Source of the DNA: JAZSQZ01 sp045538175
GTDB taxonomy: Bacteria; Bacillota; Clostridia; Christensenellales; UBA1242
DNA: 26,676 bases
Assembly (NCBI GenBank): GCA_045538175.1
Contig: JAZSQZ010000060.1
Span: 1 to 26,676 of the forward strand
Reading direction: 5' to 3'
This document shows, piece by piece, positions 1-8,400 of this stretch. A program made the translations under genes and the position numbers. The notes below the pieces were generated by a model that saw nothing but the letters and a program-made list of their open reading frames with translations, was not told the origin of the DNA and did not search any database. How positions within the stretch are numbered: position 1 is the first letter of the stretch; each line of letters begins with the position of its first letter.

Positions 1-485
1 GTAAAAGCATATATGATGTTTTAAATATGACCGTTGAAGAAGCATTGGTATTCTTTGAGAATATTCCAAGCATTAAAACAAAAATACAAGCGCTATATGA
101 TGTTGGTTTGGGATATATCAAACTTGGTCAAAGTGCAACAACATTAAGTGGGGGCGAAGCCCAAAGGGTTAAACTTGCAACCGAACTTGCAAAAAGAAGC
201 ACAGGAAAAACCGTTTATATCTTAGACGAACCAACAACAGGACTTCACACATATGATATTTCAAAACTTGTTACAATTATGCAAAAACTTGTTGAAAAAG
301 GTAACACGGTTGTTGTTATTGAGCACAACCTTGATATTATTAAAATTGCTGACTACATTATCGACCTTGGTCCTGAAGGTGGGGATAAAGGTGGAGAAGT
401 TGTTTGTGTTGGAAGACCTGAAGAAGTTGCAAAGTGTAAAGAAAGTCATACAGGAAGGTTTTTAAAGGATATATTAAAAACTTAA
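1..485 (+). CDS. uvrA: UvrA, C-terminal end (5' truncated by window)
   Basis: This is the 3' end of the excinuclease ABC subunit A gene, the damage-recognition ATPase of nucleotide excision repair. The frame is open from base 3 (K-S-I-Y-D-V-L-N-M-T-V-E-E-A), so the gene starts before the window and the ATG at 27 is internal. Visible are the ABC signature LSGGEAQRVKLATELAKR, the Walker B stretch VYILDEPTTGLH and the switch histidine in VVVIEHNLDIIK, all belonging to the second ABC domain of UvrA. The order and spacing match the last roughly 160 residues of the family. The zinc finger and first ABC domain lie outside. No intrinsic terminator follows; the next promoter starts 10 bases after the stop, so some read-through into the J-domain gene is possible. 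The call is secure. Confidence 0.97.
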   Translation, partial: KSIYDVLNMTVEEALVFFENIPSIKTKIQALYDVGLGYIKLGQSATTLSGGEAQRVKLATELAKRSTGKTVYILDEPTTGLHTYDISKLVTIMQKLVEKGNTVVVIEHNLDIIKIADYIIDLGPEGGDKGGEVVCVGRPEEVAKCKESHTGRFLKDILKT

Positions 486-494
486 AATAAAAGA

Positions 495-523
495 TTGCAA
501 AAAAAAATAAAATAAGATAGAAT
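495..523 (+). promoter_or_regulatory. Promoter for J-domain gene (TTGCAA-17-TAGAAT)
   Basis: The -35 is TTGCAA (495-500), the spacer is 17 bp and the -10 is TAGAAT (518-523). The predicted start of transcription, about 530, falls only one or two bases before the ATG at 532. This is one of four TTGCAA-17 promoters in the window. Confidence 0.55.
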
Positions 524-531
524 AATAGTGT

Positions 532-996
532 ATGAAGAATTTTTATGAGGTATTAAGAGTCAGGACAAACGCTACAGATGCTCAAATTAGAAAGTCCTAC
601 CGAGAGATGATTACGAAGTTCCACCCTGATATTTACAGGGGGGATAAGGATTATGCTGCAAGGTACACAGCTGTTCTAACAGAAGCATATGCAACACTTA
701 GAGATCCTGAAAGAAGAAGAATTTACGACGAAAAACATAATATCTCATCAACCCCAAACTTAAGACAATTAAAAAGGGAAGATAAAGAAATCAAAAGAGC
801 AATTAAAGAAGAAAAGAGAAGACCTAAACAAAACTACGAGCAACAAGTTGCTTCTCAATACTTTAGAAATGCTGAAACAAAAAAACAAAGAAAAAATCTT
901 TTTGTAAGAATATTCGGTTCAAAATTGTTTTATGCACTACTTATTGTTCTCTTAATCGAAGCAGGAATTTTTGCATTCCTTATTATGAAAAAATAG
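532..996 (+). CDS. Membrane-anchored J-domain protein (DnaJ-like)
   Basis: This is a 154-residue Hsp40-type co-chaperone. Residues 1-66 form a J domain with the HPD motif at H31-P32-D33, the helix I pattern NFYEVLRVRTNATDAQIRKS and the helix III/IV pattern ending DPERRRIYDE. J domains stimulate DnaK ATPase. The middle (about 70-128) is very basic and charged. Residues about 131-152 are one hydrophobic membrane segment at the extreme C-terminus. There is no G/F region, zinc finger or DnaJ substrate domain, so it is not DnaJ itself; it may recruit DnaK to the membrane. No Shine-Dalgarno is visible before the ATG and the predicted transcript begins almost at the start codon, so the mRNA may be leaderless. 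An intrinsic terminator follows directly. The J-domain call is firm, the partner and substrate unknown. Confidence 0.85.
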   Translation: MKNFYEVLRVRTNATDAQIRKSYREMITKFHPDIYRGDKDYAARYTAVLTEAYATLRDPERRRIYDEKHNISSTPNLRQLKREDKEIKRAIKEEKRRPKQNYEQQVASQYFRNAETKKQRKNLFVRIFGSKLFYALLIVLLIEAGIFAFLIMKK

Positions 997-1021
997 AAAA
1001 CACCCGTGAGGGTGTTTTTTT
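997..1021. terminator. Bidirectional intrinsic terminator
   Basis: A 9-bp perfect stem (997-1005 with 1010-1018) has a GTGA tetraloop and is followed by a T run. It sits between the J-domain gene and the convergent DUF4363 gene, whose stop codon is at 1020-1022. The A run on the left lets it serve the minus strand as well. Confidence 0.85.
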
Positions 1022-1412
1022 ATATTATATTGTTTAAACTTGTGCCAAGGGTATAATACAAAACTTTTGCATAGTTTTTAATTAAAGTTAGGTTTTCTGT
1101 TGCAACGGAAAAGTCGTTATAAAATATTGCTGAATTCAGTTTTACAACGCTTTCGTCAAGAGAACGAAATTTTTCAAAGTTTGTAAGATAACAAAATGCT
1201 GTTTCGGTTTCTGTCCAAAAATTATTTAACTCGTCAAAACTTGAATTTATTTCTTTGGTGTTTATGTTGTCTTTGTTTGCCGTTATCTTTTCTTCTAAAT
1301 TTATGGCATATGTTTCCAGCCTAGTGATTGTTTTTCTAATATATATTTCTTCTACAATTCCACCACCGATAAGAAGTATTGTGATGATAATTATTCCTAT
1401 AAGTCTTTTCAT
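1020..1412 (-). CDS. DUF4363-type membrane-anchored protein
   Basis: This 130-residue protein has one N-terminal hydrophobic segment (residues about 4-22) that may act as an uncleaved anchor, then an alpha-helical extracytoplasmic region with the pattern ELNNFWTETETAFCYLTNFE. Small proteins of this type (DUF4363) are commonly encoded beside DUF421/YetF-like genes in clostridia, and here the ATG overlaps the stop of the DUF421 gene by 4 bases (ATGA), so translation is probably coupled. It is the last gene of the leftward spoVB operon and ends at the terminator at 997-1021. Its function is not known; a role as a helical partner of the DUF421 protein at the outer face of the membrane is inferred from position. 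The family assignment rests on remembered sequence pattern and context. Confidence 0.7.
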   Translation of the reverse strand: MKRLIGIIIITILLIGGGIVEEIYIRKTITRLETYAINLEEKITANKDNINTKEINSSFDELNNFWTETETAFCYLTNFEKFRSLDESVVKLNSAIFYNDFSVATENLTLIKNYAKVLYYTLGTSLNNII

Positions 1413-2125
1413 ATATTTTCCCCCTTAAAATTTGTATTTATTATTTTTGCAGGGGAGTTTTTTGTTTGAAAGTAAATTTCGCCATAACCATTTATGCACA
1501 TAATTAAAACATCTTTAACTGTTTTGATTTTTTCTTTGTTTAAAATGTTTTCTATAAAATTTTCTGTTATATTTAAATGTTCTAAATTTTCTTTTGAAAT
1601 TTTGCCATCATTTATAAGTATAACTTGTAGGGTGCTTTCTTCCATTTTTATCTTTAAATTTTCGTTTGTTGCAGGAGAAGACTTTGATTTTAAAAGCACA
1701 CTCAAGTTTCCGTTTGTTTCTAAAATTGCAAAAGCAACATCGTCAAATGAAAAGCAATTTGCAACCCTAAGGGCTTCTGTTAGGTCATTTAAAGTCATAT
1801 TTAGTGCCTTTAGGGCTTTATAGTTTATTCCGTCTTTATCTATAACTATTACGGGTTTGCCGTTTATAAGTTTTCTTAAAAACAAACTTTTTCTACTTAA
1901 AACTGTCATTATAAAATGTAAAACGGCTAAAGTTAGAAGAGGAGTTACACCATACAAAAGTGGAATTGTTGTCTCAGACATAGGTATGCAAGCAAGGTCT
2001 GCAATAATCAAAGTTATTACAAGTTCGCATGGCTGCATATCACCAATTTGTCTTTTGCCCATAAGGCGTAAAACTATCAAAACAATAAGGTAAATTATTA
2101 TTGCCCTAAAAATCAAAGTAAACAT
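1409..2125 (-). CDS. DUF421 (YetF-like) membrane protein
   Basis: This is a 238-residue member of the YetF/DUF421 family. Residues 1 to about 80 contain three hydrophobic segments around the family signature RLMGKRQIGDMQPCELVITL. A soluble C-terminal domain follows, with the typical GKPVIVIDKDGINYKALKAL and DLTEALR motifs. Related proteins exist in many spore formers; the 2Duf protein of mobile spoVA operons, which affects spore membrane and heat resistance, contains a DUF421 domain. Here the gene lies 28 bases downstream of spoVB and overlaps DUF4363 by 4 bases, so the three are probably co-transcribed and may act in the forespore or spore membrane. No clear Shine-Dalgarno precedes the ATG, but the N-terminus aligns with the family, so the start is kept. 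The biochemical function is unknown. Confidence 0.85.
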   Translation of the reverse strand: MFTLIFRAIIIYLIVLIVLRLMGKRQIGDMQPCELVITLIIADLACIPMSETTIPLLYGVTPLLTLAVLHFIMTVLSRKSLFLRKLINGKPVIVIDKDGINYKALKALNMTLNDLTEALRVANCFSFDDVAFAILETNGNLSVLLKSKSSPATNENLKIKMEESTLQVILINDGKISKENLEHLNITENFIENILNKEKIKTVKDVLIMCINGYGEIYFQTKNSPAKIINTNFKGENI

Positions 2126-2153
2126 ATTTTAATTATTGTTGTTTTTTGATTTT

Positions 2154-3662
2154 TTATACCGTGAGTTTTTTCTTTTTTCTTTCAATAAAGATTGAAGATA
2201 TGCTTGCAATTTTAAAAGCTTCACAAGTTAATACAAACAATATTGCAGAAATTGTGGCAGAGATTGCAAGACTAAAAAATAACGGCATAAAAGTTTTTAA
2301 AATATTGTTTGTTAGGTTTGAAATAAGGGCAGTTGGAATTGAAATAAGAATAAGGGATAGGGTGTGTCTAAAGAAACTAAAACTATGATTAAGTTTTTTG
2401 TTTAACATTTTTATATTTAGAATAGTTGCTATAGTCATACATAATCCCATACCTAAAACAAGTGATAATATGCCCATATATTTAGGCAAGATAAAAAGCG
2501 ACAAAAATAAGAAAATTGAGCCGATTAAGTAATTTGTAAAAGATTTTACTTCAAGTCCCATTGCATTAAGACTAGAAGATGCAATATTGTTTATGCTCAT
2601 AGGTATCATAATCCAAGCTGCTTTTGATAAATACGCACCTGCAGTTGTGTTGTCGTATAGGAACTGTCCTATGGAACTTCCAAGTCCTATAAAAAGTGGA
2701 ACGATAATAAAAGTTACAAAAATAGCAAATTTTATTGAAGATTCAATTCTTTTAGATGCAAGGTCTTTTTTGTTTATTGCCATATCACTTGCTATATCCG
2801 GTATGAGTGTCATAGCAAGGGACCCTATAAGTGTTGATGGAAGGTGTAAAAGTGGGAAAGTCATTCCTATTGCGATTCCATATTCGCTAAGAGCCTGTTC
2901 ATTTGTAAAACCTGCCCAAACCATTGTTATGGGAATTATTATACCAATTAAGGGCATAAGTAGACTTGATAATATTCTAACAAAAGTTACAGGTGTACTT
3001 TCTCTTAAAACTTTTTTAAATTTGCCCTTTGGGTTTTTGAGTTTTCCACCAAGTTTAAAGAAAACTATTATTACAAAAATAGATGAAAGTATACACGCAA
3101 AAACAAGAGATAGTGGTGCTGCAAAAATTTCTTCGATGCTAAAAACTCCAAAACCGGTAAGTATAGCAAAAATTATTACCCTTACAACTTGTTCAAAAAA
3201 TTCGGTTACGCTTACCCAGAAATACCTTTTTTCGCCCCAGAAATAACCCCTTAAAACCGAGTATGTGGAACTAAATATAAGTGAGGGCAAAAGAATGATA
3301 AGGACCGTAAGGCATCTTTTATCGGCGAAAATATTAACAAAAATGTCTTTTAAAAGTAAAACTATTAAAATTACAGTTATTGATAAAACAAGACTAACAA
3401 TTAAAGCAGCACTAATAATTTTAAATGTGTCTTCTTTTTTGTTTTGTACATTGTTTTCTGCTGTTGTTTTGCTTATGATAAAAGGGATTCCGCTTGAAAT
3501 CAAAGTCTCTAAAATCATAAAAAAAGAAAAAGCAATTTGATAAATTCCAAGCCCTTCAGGACCAATACTTCTTGATAATAAAATTCTAAGAACAAAACCT
3601 AAAACTCTTGTAAGAAGAGAAAATATTGTAATGGTTGCAACAGTTTTAAATAATTTTTTCAC
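2154..3662 (-). CDS. spoVB: SpoVB-like polysaccharide/lipid II flippase-family protein
   Basis: This is a 502-residue polytopic membrane protein of the MOP/polysaccharide-synthase exporter superfamily. The N-terminus (KTVATITIFSLLTRVLGFVL, then RSIGPEGLGIYQI) is the SpoVB/MurJ-like signature, and about a dozen hydrophobic segments follow across the full length, close to the size of B. subtilis SpoVB. SpoVB is required for spore cortex formation and is thought to move peptidoglycan lipid intermediates across the outer forespore membrane. The start is a GTG at 3662-3660, preceded on the minus strand by AGGAGA with 8 bases spacing. It heads the operon with DUF421 and DUF4363. Vegetative paralogues in this superfamily (YtgP, YkvU) are hard to separate by eye, so the SpoVB name is likely rather than certain. 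Confidence 0.8.
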   Translation of the reverse strand: MKKLFKTVATITIFSLLTRVLGFVLRILLSRSIGPEGLGIYQIAFSFFMILETLISSGIPFIISKTTAENNVQNKKEDTFKIISAALIVSLVLSITVILIVLLLKDIFVNIFADKRCLTVLIILLPSLIFSSTYSVLRGYFWGEKRYFWVSVTEFFEQVVRVIIFAILTGFGVFSIEEIFAAPLSLVFACILSSIFVIIVFFKLGGKLKNPKGKFKKVLRESTPVTFVRILSSLLMPLIGIIIPITMVWAGFTNEQALSEYGIAIGMTFPLLHLPSTLIGSLAMTLIPDIASDMAINKKDLASKRIESSIKFAIFVTFIIVPLFIGLGSSIGQFLYDNTTAGAYLSKAAWIMIPMSINNIASSSLNAMGLEVKSFTNYLIGSIFLFLSLFILPKYMGILSLVLGMGLCMTIATILNIKMLNKKLNHSFSFFRHTLSLILISIPTALISNLTNNILKTFMPLFFSLAISATISAILFVLTCEAFKIASISSIFIERKKKKLTV

Positions 3663-3680
3663 TTAAAAAATCTCCTAGTC

Positions 3681-3709
3681 ATAATTTAGTTTATTAAAGA
3701 CAATGTCAA
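3681..3709 (-). promoter_or_regulatory. Possible promoter for spoVB (TTGACA-17-AATTAT)
   Basis: On the minus strand there is TTGACA (3709-3704), 17 bp, then AATTAT (3686-3681). The -35 is perfect but the -10 matches only four of six, and the predicted transcription start falls in the Shine-Dalgarno, so the true promoter may be elsewhere, for example a sporulation sigma factor site. Confidence 0.3.
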
Positions 3710-3775
3710 AATATTTTTAAAATAGTTTTTAATAATAATAAAAAATTTTTCATAATGATATTTAGGAGATAAATT

Positions 3776-4069
3776 GTGATTTTTGAAATTGAGCATAAAA
3801 ACAACTTTTGTGTTAGAGTTTTTGAAAATATAAAAAAAAGTGCGTTTTGTAAAAAATATAATCTATCTTATTCTTGTGTTGTTTCAAACAATGATGACTT
3901 TAAAAAGGGGGATAGAGTCATAATTATAAACAAAAAACAAAGGGTACACATTGTAAAACCAACAGAGACAATAAAAAGCATTTCTTTAAAATATGGGGTG
4001 TTAGAAGAGCAAATTTTGGCCCAAAACAACACAAAGAACATATTTATTGGACAACAACTGCTTATTTAG
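3776..4069 (+). CDS. Small LysM protein (one good and one degenerate LysM)
   Basis: This 97-residue protein has no signal peptide or membrane segment. Residues about 57-97 are a clear LysM peptidoglycan-binding motif (HIVKPTETIKSISLKYGV, then ILAQNN, then IFIGQQLLI). Residues about 20-50 look like a second, worn LysM: FCKKYNLSYSCVVSNN followed by KKGDRVII shows the same helix-helix-strand pattern. The start is GTG with AGGAG seven bases upstream (3764-3768). It is divergent from spoVB. LysM proteins without a secretion signal in spore formers are often coat or cortex-interface proteins made in the mother cell (for example SafA and SpoVID carry LysM), so a spore role is inferred from the missing signal and the neighbour, not shown. 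The promoter is not clear. Confidence 0.75.
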   Translation: MIFEIEHKNNFCVRVFENIKKSAFCKKYNLSYSCVVSNNDDFKKGDRVIIINKKQRVHIVKPTETIKSISLKYGVLEEQILAQNNTKNIFIGQQLLI

Positions 4070-4098
4070 TTGCAAAAATAGACAAAAAAATATATAAT
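4070..4098 (+). promoter_or_regulatory. Promoter for GNAT gene (TTGCAA-17-TATAAT)
   Basis: TTGCAA (4070-4075), 17 bp and a consensus -10 TATAAT (4093-4098) begin on the base after the stop codon of the LysM gene. The Shine-Dalgarno AAGGGG at 4114-4119 and the ATG at 4125 follow at sensible distances. Confidence 0.75.
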
Positions 4099-4124
4099 GA
4101 ACACATTAAGATTAAGGGGTTTTT

Positions 4125-5333
4125 ATGGTAACGATAAAAGAAGTTATAACAAAAAAAGATATCAAAACATTTGTAAGATTTCCACATTCATTGTATAAGG
4201 GAAATCCATATTACGTACCACCATTTGAAGCAGACGAAGTTAATAGGTTCAACCCAAAGAAAAACGAGTCTTATGATGAGTGTGAAGTAAAATGTTTTTT
4301 AGCATATAAGGACGAAAAGGTTGTAGGTAGAATTGCAGCCATTGTTCAAAAATCATTTAATAAAAAGTCAAACTCAAAAAGAGTAAGATTTTCAAGATTT
4401 GATGCAATTGATGATAACGAAGTTTCAGAAGCACTTTTTAATGCTGTAGAAGATTTTGCAAAAGAAAAGGGTATGGACATTATCCACGGACCTTTAGGAT
4501 ATAACGACCTTGATAGAGAAGGTTTGCTTATCGAAGGTTTTGATCAATTGTCAACTTTTGAAGAACAATACAACCACCCATATTATCAAAAACTTATCGA
4601 AAACTCAGGTTTTGAAAAAGATACAGATTGGTACGAATTTAGATTGTTTGCACCAAAAGAAAAGGACCCAAGAATCCAAAGACTTGCAGATGCAGTTTTA
4701 AACAAATATAAATTAAGGGTTCATACCCCAAAAAATCTAAAAGAAGTTGTTGATAATTATAAAGACCAATTCTTTGCTGTTGTAGACGCAGCATATGGTC
4801 CATTATATGGAACTGTTCCTTTTACAGACAAAGTTAAAGACGCAATCATCGAACAATTCAAAATGATTTTGAAGGGCAGATTTATGAAGTTGGTCTTTGA
4901 TGAAAATGACAGACTTGTTGCCCTAGGAGTTGTATTACCATCACTTTCAGAAGCAATAAACAAAACAAAAGGAAAATTGTTCCCACTTGGTTGGATAAGA
5001 GTCTTACATCAAATCAACCACCCAAAACATATTGACCTTGCATTGATTGCACTTTTACCTGAGTATCAAAACAAAGGAATAAATGCAGTAATATTAAGTC
5101 AACTTATTGACGGCATGGTTGATTATGGTATCGAGTACGCAGAAACAAACCTTATGCTTGAAGACAACACAAGAATTCAACATCAATGGAAGAGTTTTGA
5201 ATACATAATGCATAAAAAGAGAAGAGCATTTGTAAAATACTTAAATGGTAAACCAAAAGATAAAAAAGTAAAAAAAGAAGAAACTGCAACTCAACCTAAA
5301 AAACAAACAAAAACACAGAAAACAGCAAAATAA
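4125..5333 (+). CDS. GNAT-fold acetyltransferase-like protein with Lys-rich tail
   Basis: This is a 402-residue cytoplasmic protein. The N-terminal part opens with a pattern typical of a poorly characterised GNAT-related family (FVRFPHSLYKGNPYYVPP) and contains VKCFLAYKDEKVVGRIAAIV, a GNAT beta-strand pair. The C-terminal part contains ALLPEYQNKGINAVILSQL at about residues 309-327, which resembles the acetyl-CoA-binding motif A (Q-x-x-G-x-N/A), followed by YAETNLMLEDNTRI, a common ending in GNAT proteins that recognise aminoacyl or peptide substrates. The last about 28 residues are Lys/Thr/Gln-rich and probably disordered. It is monocistronic, with its own promoter and terminator. The substrate is unknown, and the fold is inferred from motifs only. 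The ATG has AAGGGG five bases upstream. Confidence 0.75.
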   Translation: MVTIKEVITKKDIKTFVRFPHSLYKGNPYYVPPFEADEVNRFNPKKNESYDECEVKCFLAYKDEKVVGRIAAIVQKSFNKKSNSKRVRFSRFDAIDDNEVSEALFNAVEDFAKEKGMDIIHGPLGYNDLDREGLLIEGFDQLSTFEEQYNHPYYQKLIENSGFEKDTDWYEFRLFAPKEKDPRIQRLADAVLNKYKLRVHTPKNLKEVVDNYKDQFFAVVDAAYGPLYGTVPFTDKVKDAIIEQFKMILKGRFMKLVFDENDRLVALGVVLPSLSEAINKTKGKLFPLGWIRVLHQINHPKHIDLALIALLPEYQNKGINAVILSQLIDGMVDYGIEYAETNLMLEDNTRIQHQWKSFEYIMHKKRRAFVKYLNGKPKDKKVKKEETATQPKKQTKTQKTAK

Positions 5334-5357
5334 AAAAACACCGAAAGGTGTTTTTTT
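5332..5357 (+). terminator. Intrinsic terminator of GNAT gene
   Basis: An 11-bp stem (5332-5342 with 5347-5357), with its A:T outer part formed by the A and T runs, has a GAAA tetraloop on the plus strand. It begins at the TAA stop codon. Confidence 0.85.
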
Positions 5358-5380
5358 GTTTTAAAAAAGAAAATAAAGAA

Positions 5381-5398
5381 GACCATATTTCTATGGCC
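5381..5398 (-). terminator. Intrinsic terminator of the large surface-protein gene
   Basis: Read on the minus strand, the stem GGCCATA/TATGGTC contains one G-U pair and a GAAA tetraloop and runs into a U-rich tail. It lies just after the TAA at 5407-5409. On the plus strand the same bases give an A-C mismatch, so the hairpin favours the minus strand. Confidence 0.7.
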
Positions 5399-5406
5399 TT
5401 TTTTTA

Positions 5407-8400
5407 TTATTTCTTAGATTTTTTCTTAGGTTCAGCTTTCTTTTCTTCTTCGACTTCTGCAGTTTGATTTAACTTTTTGTGAAGTTCTCTTTGTTTTTGT
5501 TTGTTTTCTTCTTCAAGAGCTCTTTTTCTTTTCTTGATTTCTTTGTTTTCTTCAAGTTTGATATTTGCAGGGTCTAAGATGAAAGTTTTTGCTGTATTTA
5601 AGCTGTCTAATTGTTTTTGGTTTCTAGCTCTTTCTTTAGCGTAAGTTGTAACAAGTTTTTCTCTCTTATCAGCGTTATCTTCTTTACTGATTAAGCCTTC
5701 ATATCTCTTCTTGTCTTCGCTAATTTGTTTTTCAATTGCCTTAATCTTTTCGTCAATTTCAGCAATCTTTTCATCTCTTTGAGCTTTCAATTCTTTTCTA
5801 ACATTTTCTTCACTGATAGTCTTTCTGTCATATTCTTTATCAATGTATTTTCTTCTGCCATATTTTCTTGCAGGCATTTTCTTAAATACATAACCAAAGA
5901 TTGCAACTACAAGAGCAATGCCTAAGATAGCTGAAGGAATAATCAACCAATAATTTGTGTTAGTATCTGTTGTTGGTTCTTCTTTTTCGTGTTCATGATT
6001 TTCACCTTCTTCTTCCTTTGGAGCTTCGAAAGTGTAAGTTTTGATAAATTCGTTATCTTTATCTTCTGTTGCTTTTGTGAAATCTTCTTCTGTAATATCT
6101 ACAACTGAGATTCCATCAAAGAAAGCATAACCTTGTGTTAAGTTTTCTTCTGTACCAAGACCTAAGAAAAGGTTAACTTCTTTTCCAGATTCTGCGTTGA
6201 TATAGAAAGCATATTCAACCCAACCGTTATTTTCTTCAGTGCTTGTTTTGATATTTGTGAAGATATTTGTGTTTGCGATTTCGACACCTTCGTCATCAGT
6301 TTCAGGTGTTTTTAATCTTAACTCGATGCTAGCACCGATGTTTTCGTTTTCTTCTTCGCTTGTGATATCACTTGTGTGTACCCAAACAGCGATTTTGTAA
6401 TAACTACCAGATGCTAATGAGTAGGTAAGTGCTGACTTTGCAGTAAATGCAAGTGGAGCAGTGTTACTAATCATTAAGACATTGTCGTTTGTTTCAGTTG
6501 TTCTTGTTTGAACTCTTGAGTTGTATGGACTGTATGTTGTGTTAACAATACCAAAATAAGTTCCTGTAGGAATATCGCTATCCTTTACAAAAGTAGTAGG
6601 TGTATAAAGGTTAGTGTTAATTTCTTTACCGTAGTTGTCAAAAGATTCTACAAATAAATCTGAGTAAGCAACTGTTTGAGAAATTGAGTTTTTGATTTCT
6701 TCTTCGCTTGTTCCGTTTTCGCCAAGTTCTACAGTTGAATATGAAACATAATCAAAGAATGCATAACCTGTTGTGTCTGCGCTAACAGCAAGACGAATTG
6801 TTTGAGATGAGCAAGCACCTTTTAAGTATAAAGTATAAGGTGTCCAAACGCTCTTAGAATCGATTTTGTTAAGTGAAACAAGTTCAACGCCATCATTGTT
6901 TTGTAAACTGATAGAAGCATAAGTGCCTGTTAAAGTTTTTACATAAACTACAACTTTGATAATTGATGCTGTAGATGATGTTGATGTTGGAAGAGAGAAT
7001 GTGTCGCTCTTAAATGTAACAGAACCATTTGCTTTTGTGTTTCTAATCATTAAAACATTGTTTACTGATTTTGTAACATCTTTTTCAGCACCTGGATATG
7101 TTGTTGCAGGTCCTGGGTTTTCGTTGATTGTTAAACCATAGTTTGAACTATATTTTTCGAAATGAGCTTTATTAACATTGATGATACCACTTTGAGAATT
7201 ATCTTCTTCGCTACCTTCCCAATTCTTTGGAGCGAGTGGGTAAGTGGTAACTTCTTCTAAGTTTGAAGTAAAGTTAAATGCACCATTTAAAATAGTTGTT
7301 GTATCTTTTTCATCATGGCAAGCAAGTGCTTTTGCAGTACTTCCTGAAGAATTGTCTTCATATGTTTTTGCATTGATAAGTTCCATAGTTACATCATCAA
7401 AGATTGCGTAACCTGAAACCATAGTTTTTGTTTCGTCTTCGATTGAACCGAGTGAGAATGTGATGTATAATTCGACATCTCTAAATGGATTTCCGTATAC
7501 ATAGAAAGAATATTCTTGGAAACCATTGTATTGTGGAAGATTGTCTTTTGCAGTATCAATACCTGTGATTGATGCTGTATAAGGTTTTTTGCCACTTTCG
7601 ATTTCTTCTTCGGTTAATCTTTGTGTAAGTGTAAGTGTTGCGCCACCGTTTGAAAGGTTGCCGGTTTTTACATATGCGCTAATTTTGTAATATTGATGTT
7701 GAGCAATTGTGAAGTTAGTTGCTGATTCGTAAGCCATAACAGCTCTTTCTTTGTTGCTAATAACAAGTGCGTGTCCATTAGTGTTGTTTGAATACATTAA
7801 GTTGTTTGCAATATCTTTGTTTGTTGAATCTTCAATGTGACCATCATTTCTTAATGTGTCGTGAATTGTATCAACAGGAGCGATAATTGCTTTTGCTTTC
7901 TTTTCTGTTGTGCTATAACTTGCAAGTTTGTAACCTGTAACTGTGCCTGCAGTATAAGTTTCAAAGTCGCCGTTTTCGATATTTGCTGTAGGGTTTAATT
8001 CAGTAGAGTAGTCAATAACGTTTGCTGATTTTAAATCAATAACACGAACTCTGCTTTTGCCATCTTCAAGCATATTCTTTTTGTAAGTTTCAACACCATC
8101 GATGTAGTATTGAGCGTGTGTAACTTTTTCGATACAAATATCATCAAAAAGAACTGTACCACTAGAAGAAGCGTTTTTGCTACCTAACCAAAGTTCAAGT
8201 TCAAAACTAGAACTTTCATAAGTTTTTGTTTGAATATAGAATGTATAAGAATTCCAATAGTTTAAGTCTGTTGTGAATTCAACAAAGTTGTGTTCGTCAC
8301 CTTCTTGAAGGTTTGTGTAGATTGAAGCAGCCTCACTGTTTAATGTTCTTGCCCAAACAACAACTTTATAAAATGAGTTTTTATCAAGTGTGAGTGGAGA

